DNA of 64,000 nt from Glycomyces tenuis DSM 44171 (GTDB lineage Bacteria > Actinomycetota > Actinomycetes > Mycobacteriales > Micromonosporaceae): assembly GCF_000427885.1 (NCBI RefSeq), contig NZ_ATYW01000008.1, positions 55,547-119,546 of the forward strand, in the 5' to 3' direction. Under the pieces are notes generated by a model. The model was not told where the DNA came from. It was given only the letters and a program-made list of their open reading frames with translations, and did not search any database. Of this stretch, positions 24,748 to 33,930 are shown one piece after another. A program made the translations under genes and the position numbers. How positions within the stretch are numbered: position 1 is the stretch's first letter; each line of letters starts with the position of its first letter.

Positions 24748-25077
24748 ATGAACCCGCAGCTTCGCGTCTCCGACGCCGAACGCCGGGCGACCGTTCAGGC
24801 GCTTGAGCGGCACGCCCGTGATGGACGGCTGACCCTCGCCGAGTTCGACGAGCGCAGCGAACAAGCCTGGGCCGCACGGACCGGTGCCGATCTGGCCCGA
24901 CTCACCGCCGACCTGCCCGCGCTCCACGACAATGACGACCGGTCCCGTGGACTCACCCGTCCGGCGTGGCGGCGAGTGGTGACGATCGTCCTGGCCGCCG
25001 CCGCTGGCGTCGGCCTCATCGGCGGCCTCGCGCAGGCAGCGAGCGCGATGCCGACCGGCGGCATGATGTGCCATTGA
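24748..25077 (+). CDS. DUF1707 (SHOCT-like) membrane protein
   Basis: 109 residues; GAGGAGGAG before ATG 24748. The N-terminal DUF1707 domain LRVSDAERRATVQALERHAR then GRLTLAEFDERSEQAWAART is typical; a helix (VVTIVLAAAAGVGLIGGLAQ) and the tail PTGGMMCH follow, with Met/Cys/His at the very end as possible metal ligands. In the related block at 37.6 kb this gene is missing. Confidence 0.85.
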   Translation: MNPQLRVSDAERRATVQALERHARDGRLTLAEFDERSEQAWAARTGADLARLTADLPALHDNDDRSRGLTRPAWRRVVTIVLAAAAGVGLIGGLAQAASAMPTGGMMCH

Positions 25078-25084
25078 ACGACGG

Positions 25085-25936
25085 TCACATCGGGCAGGGG
25101 CAGGCGGCGATCATCAGGCTCCAGGAGGCGGCGACCGCCGAGGCGAAGCCCAGTACCGCGATGCCGCTGAGGGTCGAACGCGGCACCGACCTCAGACCCG
25201 GCAGCAGCACCCGACCGGACTCCAACTGCCGCACCCGCGCCTCCAGCAGGCCTGTCGCGGCGAAGCCGCTGACCGCGACTTCAGCGGCTCCCGGCCCGGG
25301 GGCGGCGCGCAGCAGCGCCGACGCCAACGCGGCCCGCCCGCACCGGTCCACCGCGTAACGGTCGGCCGCCAGCTCGTGCTCGGACACGGCCCGAGACCGC
25401 AGATCCTTCGCCAGCGGCGCGAACCACAGGTGAGCGGCGGCGACCTGTACCGCCAACGCCCGCAGCGGGTCCCATCGCCGCACGTGCGACGCCTCATGAG
25501 CGAGCACAGCTCGCATTTCGGCATCCGGCAAGGCCGCGGCCATCCCGGAGCTCACCACAACACGGGGCCGCAGTGCCCCGACCGTGAACGCGAACTCCTC
25601 GGCGCGGTCGACCACCATCAGCCGAGCGATGTCCAGGTTCGTCGCCTCCGTGGCCAATCGGCCCGGCGGCTGGATCCGCCGCGACTCCAGCTCCCGGACC
25701 AGGCCATGGGTCGCCGAGGCGACTCGCGCCAACGTCCGCACCGCCAGCGCGACCGAGACGGCACCCACCACCGCCAAGGCGAGATAGGCCGCGACCTGGG
25801 ACAGACGATCGGACGCGATGGAACGCGAGGAGCCGTGCATGCCCAACAGCGTCGACACGCACCACACCAGCCACAGCCCCGGGTACGTCGCGACGGTGCC
25901 GACGACCAGGATCCACAGGGGCCGGTCGCCGGTCAT
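25085..25936 (-). CDS. M56 membrane metalloprotease, sensor 2
   Basis: 283 residues. Helices near 8-30 and 48-68, protease site LAHEASHVRRWDPLRALA (HExxH about residue 147) and third-ligand region SEHELAADRYAVDR (about 186), final helix and tail IAACPCPM. No penicillin-sensor domain. Different subgroup from sensors 1 and 4 (WCVSTLLG Cys in the first helix; EASHVRRWDPL after the zinc site). ATGA overlap with blaI2 upstream. Convergent with DUF1707 (7 bp). Confidence 0.88.
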   Translation of the reverse strand: MTGDRPLWILVVGTVATYPGLWLVWCVSTLLGMHGSSRSIASDRLSQVAAYLALAVVGAVSVALAVRTLARVASATHGLVRELESRRIQPPGRLATEATNLDIARLMVVDRAEEFAFTVGALRPRVVVSSGMAAALPDAEMRAVLAHEASHVRRWDPLRALAVQVAAAHLWFAPLAKDLRSRAVSEHELAADRYAVDRCGRAALASALLRAAPGPGAAEVAVSGFAATGLLEARVRQLESGRVLLPGLRSVPRSTLSGIAVLGFASAVAASWSLMIAACPCPM

Positions 25937-26301
25937 GACCCGTCCACCAGCTTCCGCAGCCGCTCGGCCAGCGCCTCGTCGTCGCCGACCTGGTCGACGA
26001 ACGAGACCAGCGCCGCCTCCCCGTAGTCATCGAGGAGCCGACGCACGGCGATCCCGGCCTCGTCACGAGCGACCGGGCGGTACACATAGCCACGCCCGAC
26101 CTTCGAACGGGCAACCACACCCCGCTCGGCCAGCCGTGAGAGCACCGTCATCACCGTCGTATACGCCAGCGCCTGCTCTCGGTCGCGGTTGAGCACCTCC
26201 AGCACCCGCCGCACTGGCAGCGGCTCCGAAGCGTCCCAGAGCACCTCCAGGACCACCGACTCCAACGGCCCGAACCGCCCGACACGATCTCCGCTTCCCA
26301 T
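25933..26301 (-). CDS. BlaI/MecI/CopY-family repressor 2
   Basis: 122 residues. Winged-helix domain FGPLESVVLEVLWDASEPLP with AYTTVMTVLSRLAERGVVAR and wing GRGYVYRPV. ATG 26301 lies 10 nt from the 18-bp operator, with TAGATT at -12 to -7 and no ribosome site: predicted leaderless and autoregulated. Its recognition region and operator class differ from repressor 1, suggesting two parallel circuits. Confidence 0.93.
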   Translation of the reverse strand: MGSGDRVGRFGPLESVVLEVLWDASEPLPVRRVLEVLNRDREQALAYTTVMTVLSRLAERGVVARSKVGRGYVYRPVARDEAGIAVRRLLDDYGEAALVSFVDQVGDDEALAERLRKLVDGS

Positions 26302-26311
26302 ACCCTCAATC

Positions 26312-26329
26312 TACTACGAACCGGTCGTA
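26312..26329. promoter_or_regulatory. BlaI-type operator of blaI2, 18-bp class (TACTACGAACCGGTCGTA)
   Basis: One mismatch in the right half (GTCGTA). Spacer GATTGAGGGT of 10 nt to the blaI2 ATG on the minus strand. Confidence 0.8.
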
Positions 26330-26381
26330 GTCAGGATCGCCGGTGCGTGGCACTTGGCCGAAACCGGACGCCACGGCGGCG

Positions 26382-26929
26382 CTATTCGAAGTCGCCGCAC
26401 GGAACCCGGTCGGAGGCCATGTGGTCGTGGGCTTCGCTCTCGGGGTCGTCGACGTGGACGACGATCGCCTTCACCCGATCGTCGGCGACCAGGTCGCTGT
26501 CGATGACCGCTGTGCCGTTGCCGTCGGCGTCGGTGGTGAAGTGCAGGTGGACCTCGTTGGACTCCGACATGCCCGCCTCAGGGTCGGCAAGCCGGTGGTC
26601 GCCGCCGGGCGGGTCGGACTCACAGGTCGCATCATGCAGGTGCGAGGTGTAGTCAGTCTCGGGCATCAGGCCCACGACTTCCGGTTCCACGATCGTCCCC
26701 TCATCGACGGCGAGGACGCCGAACCGGCGGCGTCCGGGTACATCGACTCGGCCCCGGCGATGACGGTCAGCGCGGCCTGCCGGGTCGGCGCCTCGGCGGC
26801 GGCCGTGGTCTCGGTCCCCTCGTCGGGGGAATCGCCGTCGCCGGCCGAACAGCCGGAAGCGATGAGCGCGACCGTGCTACCGGCGATGAGCGCAAAGCCC
26901 GAGGGTTCCTGTCGGTCTCGGCCGCTCAT
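26382..26929 (-). pseudogene. Frameshifted SodC-like lipoprotein
   Basis: Paralogue of the gene at 17899. Frame one gives a signal and lipobox (STVALIASGC) up to ESMYPDAAG; the frame then changes near 26727 and continues VGLMPETDYTSHLHDATCES and the rest of the SodC-like domain to CGDFE. A single-base indel explains it. Overlaps arsR by ATGA. Could be repaired by one base or be a sequencing error; as given, no full-length protein is made. Confidence 0.75.
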
Positions 26930-27315
26930 GACCGCTCACCTCCGCCGGGTGCGGCGGCGTCGATGACCAGGCACGCGGCCAGTGCTTCGGTGTTCGAGGC
27001 GGCCAGGGCGTGGGCGGCGACCACCAGGTCGGCTACGCGGGGGTCTTCGACCCTGTAGCGCAGTTTCCGCCCGTCCCGGCGGGCGACCACGTAACCGCAG
27101 TCGACCAGGCAGGACAGGTGCACTGAGACCCGCGGCTGCGAGATCCCGGCGTGGGCGACGCACTCGGCGACGGTGCGCTCGGCGCCCAGGATGAAGACCA
27201 GCAGCCCCAGCCGCGTGGGGTCGCCCAGGGCTCGGAAGAACTTCGCCACCGTGTCCAGGTGTCCGCACTCGAGCGTTCCGGTGCGGCCGGACGGGTTCGC
27301 CGTAATGCTGGTCAT
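26926..27315 (-). CDS. ArsR-family repressor of the mercury module (actinobacterial MerR type)
   Basis: 129 residues from ATG 27315 (GGAG five bases upstream; GTG 27321 is too close). ArsR winged helix: VAKFFRALGDPTRLGLLVFI, helix-turn-helix GISQPRVSVHLSCLVDCGYV with a CxxxC pair in the recognition helix, plus Cys in GTLECGHLD; the wing is RRDGRKLRYRV. These cysteines suit Hg(II) binding. In Streptomyces-type mer operons an ArsR-family protein is the mercury repressor, and this gene is divergent from merA with two palindromes between. Confidence 0.85.
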   Translation of the reverse strand: MTSITANPSGRTGTLECGHLDTVAKFFRALGDPTRLGLLVFILGAERTVAECVAHAGISQPRVSVHLSCLVDCGYVVARRDGRKLRYRVEDPRVADLVVAAHALAASNTEALAACLVIDAAAPGGGERS

Positions 27316-27332
27316 GGTCACTCCAAATCAAT

Positions 27333-27354
27333 ACTATTCGCCTATGCGGATAGT
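27333..27354. promoter_or_regulatory. ArsR-type operator 1 in the arsR-merA gap
   Basis: Arms ACTATTCGC and GCGGATAGT around CTAT; one mismatch. Close to the arsR start. Confidence 0.65.
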
Positions 27355-27368
27355 ACGCTCGCATATTT

Positions 27369-27388
27369 CTATTCGCTGAAGCGAATAG
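27369..27388. promoter_or_regulatory. ArsR-type operator 2 in the arsR-merA gap
   Basis: Perfect palindrome CTATTCGC-TGAA-GCGAATAG, 49 bp before the merA ATG. Same half-site as operator 1. Confidence 0.75.
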
Positions 27389-27437
27389 TCGGGGTCCGGT
27401 TCGCGGACCCGGCCCACGAGCAGGAAGAGAAGCGACC

Positions 27438-28871
27438 ATGAGCAGTGACATCACGGCCGACCTGGCGATCATCGGCTCCGGCAGTGCGGCGTTCGCCGCC
27501 GCCATCGCCGCCCGCAGGAAGGACCTGACGGTGGTGATGATCGAGTCCGGCACCGTCGGCGGGACCTGCGTCAATGTCGGCTGCGTGCCCTCCAAGGCCC
27601 TGCTGGCCACCGCGAGCGCCCGCCAGAGCGCGGCCGACTCCCGGTTCCCCGGCGCGGCCACCGACGCCGCGCCCGTCGACTGGGCCGCCGTCCGCGCCGC
27701 CAAGGACGACCTGGTCGCGACCATGCGCGAGGAGAAGTACACCGACCTGGCCGCCGAATACGACTGGGAAATCCTGCACGGGACAGCCCGGTTCACCGGA
27801 ACACATGAGGCCCCGGCGGTCGAGGTCGACCTCGCAGGCGGCGGGACGCAGACGGTCGAGGCTGCGCACTACCTGGTCGCCACTGGGGCGAGTCCTTGGG
27901 CCCCACCGATCCCCGGCCTGGCCGAGACCCCGTACCTGACCTCCACCACCGCGATGGACCTCGAGGCGCTGCCGGAGTCGATGATCGTCATCGGCGGCAA
28001 CGCCATCGGCCTCGAGCAGGGCCAGATGTTCGCCCGCCTCGGCGTCCAGGTCACCGTCATCGAAGCGCTCGACCGCCTCGCCCCCTTCGAAGAGCCCGAA
28101 CTATCCGAGGTCATCACGGAGGCGTTCGCGGCCGAGGGCATAGGCGTGGTCACCGGTGCCTCGATCACCTGCGCCAAGTTCGAAGGCGACGCCTTCGCCG
28201 TGGCCTTCACCGACGTTGACGGCACCGATCGCAAGCTCGACACCGGGCAGCTGCTCGTGGCGACCGGCCGCCGACCCAACACCGACGGGCTCGGCTTGGA
28301 CAAGGTCGGCGTCGCACTCGCCGAACGCGGCGCGGTGGCCGTCGATGCTTCTTTGCGCACTGAGAACCCGCGGGTCTGGGCGGCCGGGGATGTGACCGGG
28401 TACCCCCAGTTCGTCTACAACGCCGCCAGCGGCGGCACCATGGTCGTCGCCAACGCCTTCGACGAGGCGGGCAAGGAGGTCGACTACACCCGTTTGCCGC
28501 GGGTCACCTTCACCTCCCCGGCCCTCGCCTCGGTCGGACTCACCGACGCCCAAGCAGTCGAAGCAGGGTTCGAGTGCGACTGCCGGACCCTGCCGATGTC
28601 GGCCGTGCCCCGTGCGATCGTCAACCGCGACACCACCGGGGCGGTGAAGCTCGTCGCCGACGGCGAGACCGGTCGGCTGCTCGGTGTCCACATTGCCGCC
28701 GAGGCCGCCGGGGACATGATCCTCGCAGGAATCTACGCCCTCCGAGCGGGCATGACCATTGAGGACATGACCGACGAATGGAACCCCTACCTCACCGAGG
28801 CCGAGGCGATCAAGCTCGCCGCCCAGACCTTTACCACCGACGTCGCCAAGCTCTCCTGCTGTGCCGCCTGA
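27438..28871 (+). CDS. merA: Mercuric reductase MerA
   Basis: 477 residues, GAAGAGAAGC before the ATG. FAD-dependent disulfide oxidoreductase: GSGSAAFAAAIAARR, redox site GGTCVNVGCVPSK, NADPH fold VIGGNAIGLEQGQ, second FAD motif VWAAGDVTGYPQFVYNAA, and the diagnostic MerA C-terminal Cys pair KLSCCAA that delivers Hg(II). Lacks the N-terminal HMA domain, as is common in actinobacteria. Reduces Hg(II) to Hg(0). No merB, merT or merP is present, so mercury uptake or export must come from elsewhere. Confidence 0.95.
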   Translation: MSSDITADLAIIGSGSAAFAAAIAARRKDLTVVMIESGTVGGTCVNVGCVPSKALLATASARQSAADSRFPGAATDAAPVDWAAVRAAKDDLVATMREEKYTDLAAEYDWEILHGTARFTGTHEAPAVEVDLAGGGTQTVEAAHYLVATGASPWAPPIPGLAETPYLTSTTAMDLEALPESMIVIGGNAIGLEQGQMFARLGVQVTVIEALDRLAPFEEPELSEVITEAFAAEGIGVVTGASITCAKFEGDAFAVAFTDVDGTDRKLDTGQLLVATGRRPNTDGLGLDKVGVALAERGAVAVDASLRTENPRVWAAGDVTGYPQFVYNAASGGTMVVANAFDEAGKEVDYTRLPRVTFTSPALASVGLTDAQAVEAGFECDCRTLPMSAVPRAIVNRDTTGAVKLVADGETGRLLGVHIAAEAAGDMILAGIYALRAGMTIEDMTDEWNPYLTEAEAIKLAAQTFTTDVAKLSCCAA

Positions 28872-28954
28872 TTGGAGAGGATTGCACTATGTCCGGGTGA
28901 TTCAGGCTCAGCGCCCCACGTCCCGACCGCACCGAGGGCCGGACCGCCGGGGCG

Positions 28955-29563
28955 ATGACCGTCGGCGAACTCTCCCAGCGGCACCGGTGTGCCGATCAAG
29001 TCCTTGCGCCACTACGCCGGCACCGGGCTCGTCTACACCCTCGGCCGCAGCACTGGCGGCTACCGACTGTTCGACGAGGATGCACTGTGGTGCCTGCGCT
29101 GGATCGCGACCCGGCGCGGGCTCGGGTTGACGATCGCGGAGATCCGCGAGATCGCCCGGACTCACGAACGCGGCCCGATCAGCCCGCGCCTGGCCGAGCG
29201 CCTGGCCGCCGTCCGCGAGCGCACCGCCGAGCGCATCGCTCTCATCGATCACGGCCGCCTGATCGCCGAGGGCACCCCCACCGAGGAGGATACCCGAACG
29301 GTGACCGCCGATACGCCAGACGACGAATCAGACGACCGCGAGCCGCTCGCCCCAGAGGAACTCACGGCGAAACCAGCCGGGGCGAACATTCGGGCCCCGC
29401 TGACGCGCAAGAGCGGGCATGCCGCAGCGGCCTCTCTGGTCCTCACCGGCCGCAATTTGCGGCGCCTGGTTCGCGTTCCGACCCTGGTCGCCTTCACCAC
29501 GATTCAGCCGGTGCTGTTCGTCGTGTTGTTCACCTCGGTCTTCGACGGCGCGACCGACCGTGA
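28955..29563 (+). pseudogene. MerR-family regulator fragment fused to ABC exporter fragments
   Basis: A mosaic. MTVGELSQR (frame 28955) shifts frame at about 28985 to TGVPIKSLRHYAGTGLV and GGYRLFDEDALWCLRWI, a MerR-type HTH domain. At about 29240 the frame runs into RIALIDHGRLIAEGTP, the end of a DrrA-type ABC ATPase, and then SLVLTGRNLRRLVRVPTLVA and QPVLFVVLFTSVFDG, the first helix of a DrrB-type permease, which stops after about 50 residues. Fusion by illegitimate recombination; no intact product is possible. Confidence 0.7.
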
Positions 29564-29673
29564 CACACAGGCACAACTCCCCGCTCCTGCTCGGCTGCGC
29601 CATCATAGTGCTCGCAATTGTCTCGTTCATCGACGACAGGTGGGGTCAGCCGAGGGATCTGGCTCAGGTTTGA

Positions 29674-30211
29674 TTTGCGCCGTGAGGCGCTGTTGGTTCG
29701 TGTGGAGGTGAGAGACCACCACCTCTGGCCTGTCGTAGCAGGTCAGTGAAGCTGGGGGCAGCCTGACCCGGGTGATGCCGGGAAGGGTGGGAGCAGCCCT
29801 GACAAAGCCGGGACGTGCCCAGTACTGCCAGATGGAGCGGTTCCGGCAAGCGAGATGGAAAGGAGTACGTGAGGAACCGACGTTGTACGTCTCTCAATGG
29901 GACACCGGCTCGAACCTGGTAGATCAGGGTCGGAAGCGGCGCGCAGCCACCGCCAGGCGGTGGTGAACTCCTTGACCGGTTTATCGAAGCTGGTCGGGAG
30001 GCTGTGGGAAAGGGCTACGGCGCACCCGCAGCGAGGCCGCAGGGACACAGTCGGGCTCCTCCTCCATCGAGCGAACCACAGTGAACACGGGAACCGCCTC
30101 AGATCTCGCCCTCCCGGTCCCCCCAGGACTGGGCTCGGGCCAGGCGCATCGACCGCCGATGATCTGGGGCGGGGCGGAGCCGCCGTAGTTCTCCGAGGCC
30201 GGGAAAGCCGG
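29674..30211 (+). other. Non-coding stretch, possibly a group II intron 5' ribozyme remnant
   Basis: No convincing ORF. A GCGCC-GTGA-GGCGC hairpin at 29678-29691, a GAGGTG...CACCTC hairpin just after it, and purine-rich conserved-looking text (GGCAAGCGAGATGG, GTACGTGAGGAACCG) recall domain I of bacterial group II introns, but the expected GTGCG 5' end is TTGCG and no reverse transcriptase gene follows. The 3' side joins the middle of a P-type ATPase gene. Confidence 0.3.
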
Positions 30212-31942
30212 TCACATCTCGCCTCGCTCGCCACCGCCTTCGGACTGTTCGACCTCGACTTCTGGTGGGAACTGGGCGCGCTGGTCTCGATCATGCTGCT
30301 CGGCCACTGGCAGGAGATGAAGGCCATCGGACAAGCGCAGGGCGCGCTCGCGGCCCTGGCCGCCATGCTGCCCGACGAAGCCGAGCGCATCGGTGCCGAC
30401 GGCCGGGCCACCCCCGTCCCCGTCGCCGAGCTGACCGTCGGCGACCTCGTCCTGGTCCGCTCCGGCTCGCGCGTCCCCGCCGACGGCGCGATCGTCGAAG
30501 GCGAGGCCGAAGTCGACGAATCCATGATCACCGGCGAATCCCGCCCCGTCGCCAAAGGCCCCGGCGAGCGCGTCGTGGCCGGGACCGTCGCCACCGACTC
30601 GGCCATCCGGGTGCGCATCGACGCGGTCGGCGACGACACCGCGCTGGCCGGCATCCAGCGCCTGGTGTCGCAGGCACAGGCGTCCCGCGGGCGCGGCCAG
30701 GTCCTGGCCGACCGGTTCGCGGCCGCCCTGTTCTACGTGGCGATGGGCGTCGCCGCCGTCACCTTCGCCGTCTGGTCGCTCGTCGGCGACGTCTCCTCGG
30801 GCGTGGTCAGGACCGTCACGGTCCTCGTCATCGCCTGCCCGCACGCCCTCGGCCTGGCGATCCCGCTGGTCATCGCGATCACCACGGCCGTCTCGGCCAA
30901 ATCCGGGATCCTCATCAAGGACCGGCTCGCGATCGAGCGGATGCGCACCGTCGACGCCGTCCTGTTCGACAAGACCGGCACCCTCACCAAGGGCGAGCAC
31001 ACCGTCAACGGCGTGGCAGGAGCAGGCGGCGTCGACGCCGACGAGGTCCTGCACCTGGCCGCCGCGGTCGAGTCCGACTCCGAGCACCCGCTCGCGCGGG
31101 CGATCGTCGCCCACCACGGCCACGTCCACGGCGGCGGCGCCTCGGCGAGCGACTTCCGGTCGCGCACCGGCAAAGGCGTCGAGGCCACCGTGGACGGCCG
31201 CCGCCTGGCCGTCGGCGGTCCCGCGCTGCTGCGGGAGATCGGCATCGAAGCGCCATCGGCACTGGCCGGCGACATCGACCGGTGGTCGCGGCGCGGCGCG
31301 ACCGTCCTGTACCTGGTCGAGACCGGCGCGGCTTCGAGAACGCTCGGGGCCCTCGCCCTGGAGGACGAGGTCCGTCCGGAGGCGAAGCAGGCCATCGCCG
31401 ATCTTCGCGCTCAAGGCATCGGCACGATCGCGATGATCACCGGCGACGCGCGCGCCGTCGCCGAGGCCGTCGCCGCCGACCTCGGCTTCGTGGAGGGCCG
31501 CGACGAGGTGTTCGCGGAGGTGCTGCCCGCCGACAAGGACCAGGCGGTGGCCGACCTCCAGGCGCGGGGCCTGACCGTGGCGATGATCGGCGACGGCGTC
31601 AACGACGCGCCGGCGCTCGCCAGGGCCGACGTGGGCATCGCGATCGGTGCGGGCACCGACGTGGCGATCGAGTCGGCTGGCGTGGTGCTGGCCTCCTCGG
31701 ACCCGCGCGGGGTGACCGGCGTGATCCGGCTGTCGAAGGCGAGCTACCGCAAGATGGTCGAGAACCTCGCCTGGGCCGCGGGCTACAACGTCGTCGCGAT
31801 TCCGCTCGCGGCGGGCGTGCTGGCCTGGGCCGGGTTCACGTTGAGTCCGGCCGTGGGCGCGGTGCTCATGTCGGCGTCGACGATCGTCGTGGCGCTCAAC
31901 GCGCAGCTGCTGCGCCGGGTCAAGCTGACACCGGAGTCATGA
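30212..31942 (+). pseudogene. copB: 5'-truncated CPH-type (CopB-like) P1B ATPase
   Basis: Homology begins inside the third helix (LFDLDFWWELGALVSIMLLG followed by HWQEMKAIGQ) and runs to a normal C-terminus, with TGES, the CPH metal site in VIACPHALGLAIP, DKTGTLTKGE, SEHPLA, and MIGDGVNDAPAL. CPH pumps of the CopB type export Cu/Ag. The His-rich N-terminus and first two or three helices are gone, replaced by the non-coding stretch before; the frame stays open to 29897 but that part is not protein-like. Probably inactive. Confidence 0.8.
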
Positions 31943-31948
31943 AAGAAG

Positions 31949-31981
31949 AAGGGTCGCGGACCGCAATGGTCTGCGGCCCTT
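31949..31981. terminator. Hairpin terminator after the copB-like gene
   Basis: Arms AAGGGTCGCGGACC and GGTCTGCGGCCCTT around GCAAT, two G-U pairs, 6 bp after the stop. Confidence 0.8.
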
Positions 31982-32194
31982 GTCGAGGCGAAGGCTCTGG
32001 CTTGATTTTCATGCGTCTACGCTGGTGGGCAGGTGCGTTCATCAGCAGCGGAGTTAAAGATCGTAGCCTGCTATGGGCGTCACGCTCCTCGCGCGACTGC
32101 GCCAGCAGGTAGGTACAGAAAGAACCGGCCAGCCGCATGGCGCCGTACACCGTTAATCGATCTGTGCCATATGCCTTCCCCGGTGGATCAGAAC

Positions 32195-32211
32195 TACTAT
32201 CTATGATAGTA
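32195..32211. promoter_or_regulatory. BlaI-type operator (TACTATCTATGATAGTA)
   Basis: Perfect halves; TAAATT at -12 to -7 of the GTG at 32222, which is 10 nt after the palindrome. Leaderless promoter of the coiled-coil peptidase gene. Confidence 0.85.
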
Positions 32212-32221
32212 AATTACGGGC

Positions 32222-33286
32222 GTGAAAAATCCTCGATCGAATCGAGCACCCGTGAGGACCCCCACCTTGACGTACACCGCGAACACCGTTGAGCTGCGCC
32301 GTTCCAAACGGCTCCTTTCTTTCCCCGTCATCGCCACCGCCGTCGTGCTGTTCCTGGTCGCTCCTGCTTCACAGCGTGCGTCGCTCGCGCAGGAGGAGGG
32401 TGCCTCCGCAGGCCTGAGTCAGGCGATCGAGGACTACCTGAACGCCCAGGACGAGTTGGCTGCGCTGGAGCAGGAGCAGCAGGACCTGGAAGCTGAACTG
32501 GCCGACTCCGAAGCCGAGGTCGCGCAGCTCAACGCAGATCTCGACGAATACGCCTACATCGCGTACACCACCTCCGACTTCCAATCGACCGCCGCGCTCA
32601 TGGCCTCGGGCAACCCCTCGGACGCGCTCAACGCGATGACCATGCTCGAGTTTCTCGGCGAATCGCGTGCCGTCAGGCTCAATGAGCTCACCACACGCCT
32701 GGCCGAAATCGAGGCGACGCAGCAGACCCTCGATGACAACATCATCGAGCAGGAGGATCTCGCCGAGGAGATGGAGGCCGCCCGTGACGAGGCCGCTCGC
32801 GAACTGGCCGGCGCCGGCGGCGATAGTGCCACCGGCCCCTCCCCCGGCGACTTCCCCGACCCCGAGGACGCGCCGCGCAACGGCGACGGGTCGCTCCCTT
32901 ACGAGGGCTGCACCGAGAACGACCCCACCACCGGCGGCTGCCTCACCCCGCGCACCCTCCACGCTTTGGAACAGACCCAGCTCGCCGGTTTCACCCGCTA
33001 CACCAAGTGCTACCGCAACGGCACCTGGGGTGAGCATCCCAAGGGCCGTGCCTGCGACCTCTCCTCCGAGCCCGGCGGTTTCGGCGGCGATGCCTACGGC
33101 GAGGACAAGGCCTACGGCGACAACCTGGCCGCCTGGTACGTCGAGAACGCCGGCGAACTGGGGGTGCAGTACGTCATCTGGTACCGCCAAATCTGGATGC
33201 CTTCCACAGGTTGGAAGTCCTACAACCTCGGAGGAGGCGATCCCTCGTCCGACCACACCAACCACGTGCATCTCAGCATCCGTTGA
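32222..33286 (+). CDS. Secreted coiled-coil protein with M15-like peptidase domain
   Basis: 354 residues. Signal sequence (LLSFPVIATAVVLFLVAPAS) then a PcsB/CwlO-like coiled coil (about 60-200; LAALEQEQQDLEAELADSEA) and a C-terminal domain with YTKCYRNGTWGEHPKGRACD, YVIWYRQIW and SDHTNHVHLSIR. The pattern H(x)6D...HVH resembles zinc D,D-carboxypeptidase/M15-type folds seen fused to coiled coils in actinobacteria. Likely trims peptidoglycan peptides during division or stress. Leaderless GTG start directly behind a BlaI-type operator. A relic of the C-terminal 49 codons is at 39790-39936. Confidence 0.78.
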   Translation: MKNPRSNRAPVRTPTLTYTANTVELRRSKRLLSFPVIATAVVLFLVAPASQRASLAQEEGASAGLSQAIEDYLNAQDELAALEQEQQDLEAELADSEAEVAQLNADLDEYAYIAYTTSDFQSTAALMASGNPSDALNAMTMLEFLGESRAVRLNELTTRLAEIEATQQTLDDNIIEQEDLAEEMEAARDEAARELAGAGGDSATGPSPGDFPDPEDAPRNGDGSLPYEGCTENDPTTGGCLTPRTLHALEQTQLAGFTRYTKCYRNGTWGEHPKGRACDLSSEPGGFGGDAYGEDKAYGDNLAAWYVENAGELGVQYVIWYRQIWMPSTGWKSYNLGGGDPSSDHTNHVHLSIR

Positions 33287-33305
33287 CCGAATCGAGACTG
33301 CCTGA

Positions 33306-33860
33306 ATGGACCGCACCGCCTCCGAGGCCACGAACCCTGTGCTGCCACAGCACGGTCCTCAAGAACACAGTAGTACCGGCGTGAACGGCGTCGTCGTGGC
33401 CACTGTGGGTGGTCCGGGAGTTCGAGGACGGAAGTCTCGTATCCGGCGGGCGATTCGAGCGATGGCGCGAATCGCTCTTGTTGCGACGCTGACAGTGGGC
33501 GTCGTCGCGATGCACAGCTTTGGACACACCGGTCACGGCGATCAAGGGCATATCCAGGTCCTTGAAATGACACACGCCATGGCCGACCACGGAGCAGGCG
33601 CCGCCATGGCTCCGGTCGCCGATGAGGACGAGCCCTTCTCGGCTCTCGCGCTCCTGGGCTTCACGGTCTGCATCGCGGTCCTGGCCCGCCTCGCCTTCGA
33701 GTTCCTCCGCTCCCGAGCCTGGTCACATTTGCGCGGTCGGCTCCTAGAACGCACAAGTCCGTCGCCCCGCAGCCCCTGCCCCCAGCAGCTCAGGCATCCA
33801 CCTCCCCGGCTCACGCTCACCGGTCTCCTGCTCAATCGGATCGCGGTACTGCGGATCTAA
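33306..33860 (+). CDS. DUF6153-like membrane protein
   Basis: 184 residues. Helix ARIALVATLTVGVVAMHSFG followed by HTGHGDQGHI, a Met/His-rich loop (MTHAMADHGAGAAMAPVADE), a second helix (LALLGFTVCIAVLARLAFEF) and the C-terminal ending NRIAVLRI. DUF6153 proteins share MHs.GH and the terminal .VLRI and occur beside multicopper oxidases or DUF305 genes, as here. Function unknown; His/Met suggest copper. Starts 19 bp after the peptidase gene. Confidence 0.65.
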   Translation: MDRTASEATNPVLPQHGPQEHSSTGVNGVVVATVGGPGVRGRKSRIRRAIRAMARIALVATLTVGVVAMHSFGHTGHGDQGHIQVLEMTHAMADHGAGAAMAPVADEDEPFSALALLGFTVCIAVLARLAFEFLRSRAWSHLRGRLLERTSPSPRSPCPQQLRHPPPRLTLTGLLLNRIAVLRI

Positions 33861-33930
33861 ATTCGGCCCCCACGGGGCTAAGTGCCGATCTCATTTCCAC
33901 AGTTCAACGCCATCCGAAAGGCAATCAATC

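Noticed and set aside
23513-24877. 454-codon minus-strand ORF
   Set aside because: Runs antisense to the SHOCT gene and methyltransferase copy 2; no ribosome site or family features.
30212-31414. 400-codon minus-strand ORF
   Set aside because: Antisense shadow of the CopB-like ATPase.
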